Shown: positions 33,719 to 42,965 of the stretch, piece after piece
How the letters are laid out: every line of letters begins with the position of its first letter
Position numbering within the stretch: position 1 is the first letter of the stretch
Assembly (NCBI RefSeq): GCF_000764305.2
Contig: NW_025935138.1
Coordinates: forward strand, 62,001 to 126,000
DNA from: Hyalella azteca
Taxonomy: Eukaryota; Arthropoda; Malacostraca; Amphipoda; Hyalellidae
Direction: 5' to 3'
DNA: 64,000 nucleotides
Made by a program: the position numbers and the translations under genes
The notes under the pieces: model-generated
The model's input: only the letters and a program-made list of their open reading frames with translations
The model's database searches: none
What the model was told of the DNA's origin: nothing

Positions 33719-33950
33719 TGCTGTGAGCCTGTGACAAGAGGTATCAAGCTCTAGCCCCCTCTGTGAAATGATGGAAGTCGTGTCCGTAGACATCACACAT
33801 AAAATTTGAATATTAAATGCTAAATTAGAACAAATTATTTTTGCCTATGAACTTAATTTGACCATTTACTAACTCATGACCTAATCTAGAGCGCGGCGCA
33901 CTGCCACTTCTAAGAATATGTAAATTTGCCTGAAAGTTGAATATAATTTC

Positions 33951-33977
33951 TTAAGGGGAGCATGTAGGTCAAAATCG
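33951..33977 (+). mobile_element. TTAA-flanked inverted-repeat end, left-facing partner of 42961
   Basis: TTAA then GGGGAGCATGTAGGTCAAAA. The reverse complement, with one difference, ends the element at 42961 (GACCGACATGCTCCCC TTAA). The similarity stops after about 22 bases. Confidence 0.6.
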
Positions 33978-35682
33978 ACAGGTTCAAGGCTCGACCACCT
34001 GTGATGGGGCTTCAATTCGATTTTTGAGTGGCGTGAGTTGCTTGGTCTGGCCAAGCAATCGTGCCATCTTGGAAAGTGACTTCGAAATCTGGTGTCTGGC
34101 CGTGTCGATTTCTGAGTGGCGTGAGTTGCTTTGTCTGGCCAAGCAATCGTGCCATCAGAAAAGTGATCACGTAAAAACGAGGGACCTCAGGTTAGGTCCA
34201 GTTCGGTAAGGTTCGATTACTTGGCTGGAGAAATCTGGTATCTGACCGTGTCGATTTCTGAGTGGCGTAAGTTGCTTGGTCTGGCCAAGCAACTGTGCCA
34301 TCTTGGAAAGTGATCTCGAAATCTTGGTATGTGACCGTGTCGATTTCAGAGTGGTGTGAAATGCTTGCTGCGGCCAAGCAATTGCGCCCTCCGGGAAAGT
34401 GACCCCAAAAATTTCGAAGCCGAGAGTCGATCTCGGGTGGGTGTGAGTTGCTGGCTGGGAGCAAGGAAAATCATGCCGATGAGGAAANTAGTGATTAAAC
34501 AGACGTACGACATTCACATGCTTTATAGTTTTCATCGTTGGTGTTTTGTTTCCTCGAATACAGAGGCGGTTTAGAAGTCATATTGGTAATGAAACTTACC
34601 GCAGTTCGATTACAGTCTGTGTTACTGGTGAGCCAGGTAAAAGATCATTGACAGTTGATTCAAACTTATTCTTTATTTCTAATAATGTATATGAAAAGTG
34701 TGACAAAAGATAAACCTGGAGCTTATATCATAGACATGATTTTAGCAAAATAAGTTACATAACAATTCTATTTCTACCTATCCCAAATAAAGTCAAGTAT
34801 TAATTATTGGCGGTGCGAGGAATGCTTAAACACCAACACCTCGTACAACGTCGATCAACTCAGGAGGGTAGGAGAGCAAGGTTTCCGCTCTCCTCGCTGT
34901 TTGGACTCGGCTTGGTCCTTCAGTGCCCGGGGTGCCTGGTACTGCCTGAGGCAGCCTGGCGGACGATCGTTGAGGGGTGCGACGGTTGTCTAGCTCTGTG
35001 GAGACCTTGGTATCACTGTCTAGTGCTGTCACAGACACGATGCCAGCCATGGTTGATCATGGAAGCATGGCAAAATGGAAAATCTTGGGTGTTGGCCTCT
35101 GGAGTGNGACTGCGTGGGTGCTGCCGAACTTGAATTTTCCGGAATTAGCAGACAAGTCGATAATTTGCATGCTACGATACACATTTAACATTATATTTAC
35201 TCTACAGTTTAAAGTTACAATCTCAAGCTCCTCGGTCAACGATATATTGATACTATTTTTACACGTTGAAATGAACGTGACTCATTTCTGGATTGGCGTG
35301 AGTTCCTTGCTCCGGCCAAGGAAATCGTGCCGTCTGGGAAGTGACCCCAAAAACTTGGATTTGTGAGAAATGCTTGGTGGCGACTTTTCTCAAAGCTGCC
35401 AACTTTTGTCGGCTCTGGCCGAGCATTCGACCTGCTGTGAGATGGAGCACTTGGTGGCTCGAGAAATCTGGTGTTGGACCGTGGAGGGTGTGAGTTCCTT
35501 GCTGGGGCCAAGGAAATCATGCCGTCTGGGAAAGTGATCTCGAAATCTTGGTATGTGATCGTTGAGATTTCATGAGGGTGTCATTTGCTTGCTGGGGCCA
35601 AGCATTTGACCTCTCACTGTGCTAGAGACCTTTTTGGTCCCAAAAAATCGTGTACCCTCTGGTTTCGATCTGGGTGTGTAAG

Positions 35683-35703
35683 TTGTCGGCTCCCAGCCGA
35701 CAA
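35683..35703 (+). repeat. Hairpin H4 variant
   Basis: TTGTCGGCT-CCC-AGCCGACAA, nine-base perfect stem. Equivalent hairpins in other units: TTGCTTGG/CCAAGCAA at 34038-34058, TTCCTTG/CAAGGAA at 35303-35323, ATTTGCTTGGC/GCCAAGCAAAT at 35832-35856, TTTGCCTGG/CCAGGCAAA at 37081-37103. Confidence 0.85.
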
Positions 35704-36811
35704 TTCTCCCGGTCCGTATGCCTCATCGCAGGCACACGGTCGGGAGTATACTGTGCTGCGAACCCTAGAAGTGTTACCATAAGACACTGCTTGAGCCCAA
35801 GCCCAGGTTGACTCCCCAAGCCTGAGGCGAGATTTGCTTGGCGCAGCCAAGCAAATTTCTCTCGATGATTGACGAGACAAGGGGCGGTGTCTCGAATGGC
35901 CCATGTGGTCGTGGCGGAGAATGGACTGGCTTGCCGCTGGTGCTGATTTTCCTCCTTGAAATCGCACAGCGATGGATCGAAACGTGGTTTAGCACAGCTA
36001 TGGGGTCGCAAACGTGGCTCTGGCCAAGCGTTCGACCTCCTCTGGCTTGGCTTGCCATGGGTGGCTTTGGAAGCATGGCTTGATGGTGGTGCATTGTCGG
36101 CTGCGGCCAAGCAACGTCGCCCTCCTCTGGCGGAGGAGTTGGTGGCTTGAGAAATCTGACTGTGAGGTGGGTCGAAAACGTGGCTGCAGCCAGGCATTCG
36201 ACCTCCTCTGGCTTGGCTCGAGAAATCTGGTGTCTGACCGTGTCGATTTCAGAGTGGCGTGAAATCCTTGCTGCGGCCAAGCAATTGTGCCCTCCTAGAG
36301 CATGACCCCAAGAATTTTGAAGCCGGGCGTCGATTTCTGGAGGGTGAAAGTTGCTGGCTGGGAGCAAGGAAAATCATGCCGTTGAGGAAAGTTACCCTAA
36401 GAGAAAATTTGGTCACATGGGTCGAAAACGTCGGCTCTGGCCAAGGAAACAGGCCACCTCGAGATGGTGGTCTGGGGACTTTTCCCCATTTTTTTGTGGC
36501 GACTTTTTTCTGGATTTTGACATATTGCCAACTTTTTACCCTGAGGGTTTCCACCCCCGCCAAAAATTTTTGGGTGTCAAAAACGTGGCTAGGATCAAGG
36601 ATCGATCGACCCCTCCGAAGGTCGATGCCCAAAAATTTGGTCCAAATTTTGGCCGATTTTGGGCATTNGCCCTCCGAGAGCATGACCCCAAGAATTTTGA
36701 AGCAGGGAGTCGATTTCTGGAGGGTGAAAGTTGCTGGCTGCGGCCAAGGAAAATCTTGCCGATGAGGAAAAGTTACCCTAAGTCCTCTCGAGAAGAAAAG
36801 TAGGGAAAAAG

Positions 36812-36881
36812 GGGTAACTTTTCCCTTAGGGAAAAGTTACCCTAAGTCCAGAGAAAATTGTCCTCTCGAAATTTTCTCTGG
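36812..36881 (+). repeat. Two adjacent long perfect hairpins
   Basis: GGGTAACTTTTCCC-TTA-GGGAAAAGTTACCC (36812-36842, 14-base stem), then CCAGAGAAAATT and AATTTTCTCTGG arms around a nine-to-ten-base loop (36848-36881, 12-base stem). Confidence 0.92.
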
Positions 36882-37104
36882 GGACATTTCCCCATTTTTT
36901 GTGGCGACTTTTTTCTGGATTTTGACATATTGCCAACTTTTTACCCTAAGGGTTTCCACCCCCGCCAAAAATTTTTGGGTGTCGAAAACGTGGCTGGGAT
37001 CAAGGCTCGATCGACCCCTCCGAAGGTCGATGCCCAAAAATTTGGTCCAAAATTTGGCCGATTTTGGGCATTTTGGGTCGTTTGCCTGGCCCGGCCAGGC
37101 AAAT

Positions 37105-38243
37105 TCTATAAAATTTTTTGTATGTACAATGGTATTTTGTAGAAACTTCTATAGGGATCGAGTGCTGGATACCGGTGAGCGTTGAAGGTCGTGACGTGAG
37201 TCCGACTGGAGCCGCCGGTAATGCAGATCTTGGTGGTAGTAGCTAATACCTCAGTGAGTAACCTAGGGCTGTGAGGTGGATGAGGGTTCCATGTCAACAG
37301 CAGTTGAACATGGTGTAGTCGTACCTGAGCCAGCTGTGAAAGAAGTGGAAGATCGTGAGCGGCGAGTGCTGAAGTTGCTCATCGGTCTGTCCGACACAGC
37401 CGCGCACCGGTTGCAGTTCGCTTGTCTCACATAGTACAGGCAGAGTGTTGGATTTGTCATGAGTCGGTTCACGGTTGTTGACTGGATCTCTCTCTCGGTT
37501 GAGAGAGTTGAAAGCACACAGTTCCGACCGAACTCTGAATTGGCATCTCTATGCCTCAATTTTCGAGACGGCGTGACGGTGTTTAGTGTGTGTTTGGTCA
37601 GCAGTTTGTTTTTTTGTCGACCGGCTGCGATCGTACCTGGCGAAAGGGAATTGGGCAATGTTTGTCCAATACTTGCCTCGCTGCCCCCGAGTGTTCTGCA
37701 CTCGGTTCCAATGCTATTGGAACCTGACCTCATCAGCCTGCCGTTGCTCGTTCTGGAGATCTCTTCTCTAGTTGACGGGTGTGGGGAGCCTGCAAGCAAT
37801 TGAAATGGCGTAAGGCTCTCTCACATTGGCAAAGCGGCACAGCTGTTGTGATACGTCTCTNTGACCGCATCAGCCTGCCGTTGCTCGTTCTGGAGATCTC
37901 TTCTCTAGTTGACGGGTGTGGGGAGCCTGCAAGCAATTGAAATGGCGTAAGGCTCTCTCACATTGGCAAAGCGGCACAGCTGTTGTGATACGTCTCTGAG
38001 ATCCTGGTGGGTCCCTGAAGACGTGGTCTTGGGGTAAGCTTGTTAGCTCTCATGCTAAGCTCAAACGTCCGACAAGATCGAGACGAATCGTACCCACATC
38101 CGCATCCAGTCTCCAAGGTTCGTAGCCTCTGCAGAATCAGAACCACGTAGGTAAGGGAAATCGGCAAGCTCGATCCCTAACTTCGGAACAAGGATTGGCT
38201 CTGAGAGTCGAGTTATGACACGTCCTCTTTTACTTCCTTGCAG
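37105..38243. other. Island segment upstream of the zinc-finger ORF
   Basis: Less hairpin-dense. A 178-codon minus frame (37799-37263) begins with a non-ATG codon and is Ser/Thr/Arg-rich with no recognised domain. Part of the segment is an assembly duplication around the N at 37861. Missing 5' exons of the zinc-finger gene may lie here but cannot be fixed. Confidence 0.4.
37725..37997. other. Assembly gap with duplicated flanks
   Basis: About 136 bases before the single N at 37861 (37725-37860) are repeated almost exactly after it (37862-37997), including CAGCCTGCCGTTGCTCGTTC and GGCAAAGCGGCACAGCTGTT. This is typical of contig ends that overlap but were not merged. Confidence 0.9.
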
Positions 38244-39869
38244 CAACAAGGAAAAGAAGACATCCAGTCATCCTTCCCACGAAGACGATGACGGCACTGA
38301 AGATGAGGGTGAAGAAGGCAGTGGTGACAACAATGAAAGCAGCACAACGTACGTGTTTTCTCTTTATTGAATTATAATAATGTTAGATCTTGCTCATTTT
38401 CTCCCTACAGCAGTTACGAGCTAAAAGCCTGCAACAGATGGGTAAATAGAGTAAAGCGAGACAACCGGGACGATATAGGTAAAAAGTTACCACTTCGACT
38501 GAACCGGGACAATGTCCGCACCATACAGTCATTTCTATCCCCCTGGTTGTCTCGCTCTGAACCGGGACTTGCCCAGTTTTTCGTAAATTATTAAATTAAA
38601 TTACTTGATAATAATTAAGTTAATTATAATTAATTAATTAATTAATTAATTAAATTAAATTAGTACTGAGAGAGACCTCGACTAATCGCTTTTTTTCACT
38701 TACACAGACGAGGCCCAAAGGCATACTCGCGCACTCGTGGAAGAAAGCTGCATGGATCTCAGTGGCCTTGTTTTGTCACAGCCTGCCAGGGCCTGTTACG
38801 CCCAAACCATATGTGCCGGCACTATGAAGATGCCCATGGATTCAGAGAAGAAGCATCTAAAAAATTGACTGGATTTCATCGAAGACACGATAAGCTGATG
38901 AAACTTTGTGATGAACAACCCGTCTTGAGCCCCAGCGAGCTTCGGCTATATGGTGAAAATATATTGAAAACCAACAAAGGAAGCCTACCCAAGACAATGC
39001 CTGCATTCGCATCAAGTGAAAAAAGAGATCTTGCAAAGCCACTCACCATGCTATTTCATGTGATGGATGGAATGGGAGCACATGATGATATGATCAAGGA
39101 AATTTTTTCATTAAGAGATCAACCAGTGCCGTCAACTAGCACGACCGCCGTCACAAGACCAAGCCAAGACCTGCAAGGAGAGGAGATTAATGAAGGATAC
39201 CTTAGGCAAAAACGCCCCGTGCAGAACCCTGAGAACGCTAAGTTTCTCGTGACAGTTTGTCCTACGTGTTTCAAAGGATTTCACCCCCGAAAGCTGCAGC
39301 AACACATTATAAGGGCGCACGGTAAATCAAACTCCGATGCCTTAGCCATGAAAAAGACCGCCACGCCTTATGCGAGACTTGTTTCAGTCCCGACAGCTCC
39401 AGGAAGAGGTCAATCCCTCAACAGCAAAGTTCCACAAGATATATTAAACGAAATCAAGGCTGCATTCCTTGCTGGAACAACGAGAGCGGGTCGAGTCATG
39501 TTGAGTCATGCCACTGCTGAAATTAGCATCGAAACAGCAGTGGCTTCGGAAAACAGTGGGCAGAGTTCTTCAACGATGCAAGAAGCTTCTTCCGCCGTCC
39601 GCGACACGTCGAGTACAGATCTGAGCAACAGCGCTGTTGATGCCTCCGGCGATGAGGATCAGGAAGCCCCTAATTTTCCTCGTACCCAATCGTTTCACCC
39701 TTCATATGTCACCGACTGTATGAATCCTGCTCCGCCGTGTTCTCTAGAAGACTTAGAAAAGGCAAAAGATATTACGAAAAATGACGATCATGTTATTAGA
39801 GAGGCGCTACATAAACATAAATTACATTGCGATCCTCTAAAGCTTTTGCCCCATGCACAAACCGTTTGA
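38244..39869 (+). CDS. C2H2-like zinc-finger protein, two 3' exons, inside the island
   Basis: Exon 38244-38348 (acceptor TACTTCCTTGCAG, donor CAAC|GTACGT) encodes an acidic stretch with HPSHEDDDGTEDEGEEG. It joins in phase to exon 38708-39869 (acceptor TTCACTTACACAG), which ends with TGA. The second exon has two finger-like motifs. One is CFVTAC with QGLLRPNHMCRH and YEDAH; the other is CPTC-FKGFHPRKLQQH-IIRAH (C-X2-C-X12-H-X4-H). Between them is a lysine-rich region. The C-terminal third is Ser/Thr-rich and includes LSNSAVDASGDEDQEAPNF. The 387-codon second exon is much longer than chance in this sequence. I do not recognise the family. It could be a host gene caught in the repeat island or an accessory protein of a mobile element. 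No transposase, recombinase or integrase signature is seen. The 5' exons are not found. Confidence 0.65.
38610..38660. repeat. Simple repeat (AATT)n
   Basis: About six tandem AATT units in the intron of the zinc-finger gene. Confidence 0.9.
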
Positions 39870-39912
39870 GGATGACGCAAGTCGTCCGGGGTTTTGCCGC
39901 GGATGCAAGTTT

Positions 39913-39950
39913 GCGCTCGGCTCTCTCTTGGGTTGAGAGAGTCCGGGCGC
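39913..39950 (+). repeat. Hairpin H5, copy 1
   Basis: GCGCTCGG and CCGGGCGC form an outer stem around CTCTCTC and GAGAGAG. Copies at 40120-40157, 40625-40662 and 41915-41952 carry outer stems GTGCTCGG/CCGAGCGC, GCGCTCGG/CCGAGTGC and GCGCTCGG/CCGGGCGC, all pairable with G-T allowed. Each is followed by TACTTGCTGTCTGCTGGC and a second hairpin around ATTGGG. Confidence 0.85.
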
Positions 39951-40496
39951 ATACTTGCTGTCTGCTGGCTTGGGGCGCGCGTGTGATTGGGTGTTGTGAC
40001 TATCCCATTCGCCGCGCTTAAGGACGCGACCAGAGCTAAAGTATGTTACTGTGAGATACTTTGGTCGCACAAGTCCCGGTTATTCTCATAGCACTGGATA
40101 ATGCCACGGACACAAGTCTGTGCTCGGCTCTCTCTTGGGTTGAGAGAGTCCGAGCGCTTACTTGCTGTCTGCTGGCAAGGGCGCGCGCGTGTGGGTGTTG
40201 TGCATATCCCATTCGCCGCGCTGCAAAGTCAAGAGGTATCAGAAATTGTGTGCGCCGGCGAGTGTTGGGTGTATCTCGTCGTGCACACGCAGGCTGTGTG
40301 ACTCTGGAAGAGTCCTGTCTCCAAGGCAGCACGTGGTGTATAGCATGTGGCGAGTCTGCGCTGTGGGTGGTTGTCCGGGGGTCAAGTCTCTTACACTTGA
40401 GCTCTCTGCACTCTCACTAAGCGTCGACTCTTGGGAATCAAGACCCGTGCAAGACACGTGGTTACTGGCTTTCTAAAATCCCCCCTACCCAAAGGC

Positions 40497-40562
40497 AACT
40501 GAGAAGAGACTGTGCTTCTCAGTTTGCTGGCAGCTAAGGAGAGAAGGCGCTCCTTGGCTGCC
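40497..40562 (+). repeat. Hairpins H6 and H7
   Basis: AACTGAGAAG-AGACTGTG-CTTCTCAGTT (40497-40524), then GGCAGCTAAGGAG and CTCCTTGGCTGCC arms (40529-40562, one T-G pair). Diverged partners of the second hairpin occur near 40798-40832 and 42063-42099. Confidence 0.88.
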
Positions 40563-41309
40563 CGAGGGGGGATGCAAGTCCCGGTTAATGTCATATCACT
40601 GGATGATGCCACGGACACAAATTTGCGCTCGGCTCTCTCTTGGCTTGAGGGAGTCCGAGTGCTTACTTGCTGTCTGCTGGCAAGTGCGCGTGTGATTGGG
40701 TGTTGTGAATATCCCAATCACTGTGCACGAGAGCAAAAAACTCACGCAAGACGTGATCGGCTGGCTTTAACCGCACACAATTGTGTGCCTCCCCCATTGC
40801 AGCCAAGGAGGCGGTGATTTCTTTGGCTGCCCCCTGGGGGGAGCCACTCCTCATAGGGTTGGGTTTTGTCAGGAAAGGTTCACTTGATGTGCTCTGGAAG
40901 GAAGTGAACCTGACCTGACTTGGACCTAACCTGCGAGGATTCTCGCTGTGTTCAAAAGAGGTATCAGGCAAGCTACAGCCCTTGACGGTGTCGTGCCATA
41001 CGTTGGAGAGCTGTGTGTGTGGCAGAGGTCTTGTTCTCTGCTGCACGTTGAAGCGAGGGACCTCAGGGTTAGGTCTAGTCCGGTATGGTTCGTTTACTAA
41101 GTGCTTTGAAAGTAGCTGAACTTGACCTGACTTGGACCTAACCTGCGAAGATTCTCGCTGTGTTCAAAAGAGGTATCAAGCTCTAGACCGGGACACCAGC
41201 AGTGTCCCGGTGGCTGGGGCTGTCTGATACAGCCTGACGGACGATCGTTGACTGACGAGTGCAGCGGTTGTCCAGCTCTGTGGAGACCTTGGTAATGGCG
41301 TCTAGTGCA

Positions 41310-41549
41310 AGCTATAGTTTGTCTTTAAGTCAATTCAATGAAGATAATTGTGCATTTGAAATCCAAGCACCCTCAGCTATGTTTAATGCAGACATGAAGG
41401 AATTTCTTGGCCAGAACGAATTGAATGAATCTCTGCAACTGCCAGAAAACCGTGCAACTGATCATGGTCATGACTGTGAAAAACTGTTTCTACAGCAGTG
41501 GCACTGCTCTCTGTATGGTAGAACTGAGAAAACTAAGAACAAAGATTAA
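41310..41549 (+). other. Unique open frame of about 80 codons between repeat modules
   Basis: After a module ending CTAGTGCAAGCTATAG the sequence becomes AT-richer and stays open with QFNEDNCAFEIQAPSAMF and EFLGQNELNESLQLPEN to TAA at 41547-41549. It has no recognised family and no clear splice sites, and may be a fragment of a gene or element. Confidence 0.3.
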
Positions 41550-41743
41550 GACCATTCAAGTCAAGTCAAGTGCGCATTTAAAGTTGCGCACGTTCAACTC
41601 TTGCGCATAAAATTTAAACTGCGCGCGCAGCTAGTCTCGTACTGGCGGCTGGCTCGTCAGTGACAGCTCATTGTTGTGCTAGCTTTCGTAAGTGCAACTG
41701 CTGCTCGAATTTTGTCCGAGTGTCTCTCTGAAACTCTTGAACA

Positions 41744-41848
41744 ATGGTAAGACGTAAGACTTATGCCAATCTTTTAGTAAAGAAAGGCAAAGTGGAACAG
41801 GTGGAATGCGTAGGAGATACTACGCCTCCTATGATGACAGGTCTACGA
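41744..41848 (+). CDS. 5' end of an ORF cut by an adapter junction
   Basis: ATG followed by VRRKTYANLLVKKGKVEQV and ECVGDTTPPMMTGLR, 35 codons, preceded by a 5' UTR-like stretch (GTGTCTCTCTGAAACTCTTG). The frame runs straight into the Nextera junction at 41849 and stops in it. The basic N-terminus looks like a real protein start whose continuation is elsewhere in the genome. Family not recognised. Confidence 0.35.
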
Positions 41849-41886
41849 CTGTCTCTTATACACATCTAGATGTGTATAAGAGACAG
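41849..41886. other. Nextera mate-pair junction adapter (assembly artefact)
   Basis: CTGTCTCTTATACACATCT is directly followed by its reverse complement AGATGTGTATAAGAGACAG. This is two Tn5 mosaic ends head to head, the junction adapter of Nextera mate-pair libraries. Three bases later is an N (41889). In one frame the adapter gives the contaminant peptide VSYTHLDVYKRQ. Sequence on either side need not be adjacent in the genome. Confidence 0.98.
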
Positions 41887-42331
41887 GTNGTCCGGCGCAT
41901 GCGGATGCAAGTTTGCGCTCGGCTCTCTCTTGGGATGAGAGAGTCCGGGCGCTTACTTGCTGTCTGCTGGCAAGTGCGCGTGTTGATGGGTGTTGTGTCT
42001 ATCCCAATCGCTGCGCACGAGAGCAAAAAACTCACGCAAGACGTGAGTTGGCCTCCCCCATTGCAGCCAAGGAAGGAGACGGTAATTTCCTTGACTGTCC
42101 CATGGGGGGCGACACTCCTCATAGAGTGACGTCTAGTTCGGCATGGTTCGTTTACTAAGTGCCTTGGAAGTAGATGAACCTGACCTGACTTGGACCTAAC
42201 CTGCGAGGCTTCTCCCTGTGCTCGTGTTGTCACAGACACACTGCCAGCCATGGTTGATGATGGAAGCGTGGCAAAATGGAACTGTTTTTGTGTCCATTTC
42301 TGAGTGGTGTCAGAAGTCTAGAACCGGTCCT

Positions 42332-42425
42332 GAGTACCGAACCGATCTAACTGGGCTGACTCGAAATGGTCCTGAGAACCGAACCGATCTAACTGGGCTG
42401 ACTCGAAATGGTCCTGAGAACATGA
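42332..42425 (+). repeat. 42-bp tandem repeat, two full units
   Basis: Units contain CCGAACCGATCTAACTGGGC and TGACTCGAAATGGTCCTGAG. Confidence 0.9.
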
Positions 42426-42544
42426 ATGCCCTCCTTCTGAGGGTATATTATTCGTGCCTAAACTAGACTACAGTGAGTCCGTCTGGGCAGCGATGAAACC
42501 CTCTTTCATGAGTAATAGCCTTTGTAACTGTTAATTACAAGGCG

Positions 42545-42965
42545 GGGATCTAGAGCCTTGGCACGAGATAAAAACTATCTCTTAGAGAGGCAAAAATTTA
42601 GTTTTTTGCCTTTCCTAAAAGTTCAAAAAGTGGGTGAAAAATCGAAAAATTACATAAAAATCATCATAACAAGAGAACCAAGGAAAAAATTGAAAAAGTG
42701 GCCCGAGAATCGCTAGATATGGTCTTTACGCATCGAATGATACGTGTCTCGATGTTGTAGCTTGTGATTTGCAACAGTCATTAACTTTTTTAGAGTGCCC
42801 GCTTTTTGGCCGCTTCCCATTAATTTCACGTTTTCTTTCAGTTTTTTAGAAAAATTTCCACGAACAAAATAGTGGTCATTTTTCATTTTACATATGTGTA
42901 TCAAGTTTGGAGATGATCTCTCCCTAAATATAGAAAATAGATTTTGACCGACATGCTCCCCTTAA
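42545..42965 (-). mobile_element. TTAA-type MITE, copy B (left end unclear)
   Basis: On the minus strand it starts TTAA GGGGAGCATGTCGGTCAAAA. It shares with the element at 54708 the core CTACAACATCGAGACACGTA, then TCATTCGAT and CGTAAAGACCATATCTA, and GAAAACGTGAAATT. The far end near 42545 has only a weak GGGGATC match, so it is probably truncated at the island border. Confidence 0.75.

Larger units (their letters stand above)
29472..42470. repeat. Hairpin-rich repeat island, about 13 kb
   Basis: GC-richer than both flanks and built almost wholly of repeats that fold on themselves. Recurrent modules include a foldback with GGTTAGGTCCAGTC and GACTTGGACCTAACC arms, the ATAGCCC/GGGCTAT hairpin, a 254-257 bp satellite, GGCGTGAG-hairpin-GTGCC units, and CTCTCTC/GAGAGAG hairpins. 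Fragments of reverse transcriptases and a zinc-finger ORF are embedded. Long open frames on both strands within it follow from repeat composition and do not look like genes. Five of the window's six N positions and an adapter junction lie inside it, so its order is not secure. Confidence 0.85.

Noticed and set aside
35614..36367. Minus-strand frames of 117-197 codons in the island
   Set aside because: Low-complexity translations of the hairpin units, overlapping each other in several frames, with no splice context or domain.
37263..37799. 178-codon minus-strand frame
   Set aside because: It starts with a non-ATG codon, is Ser/Thr/Arg-rich without any motif, and overlaps an assembly duplication.
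41806..42129. 107-codon frame across the adapter
   Set aside because: It contains the contaminant peptide VSYTHLDVYKRQ encoded by the Nextera junction and an N.
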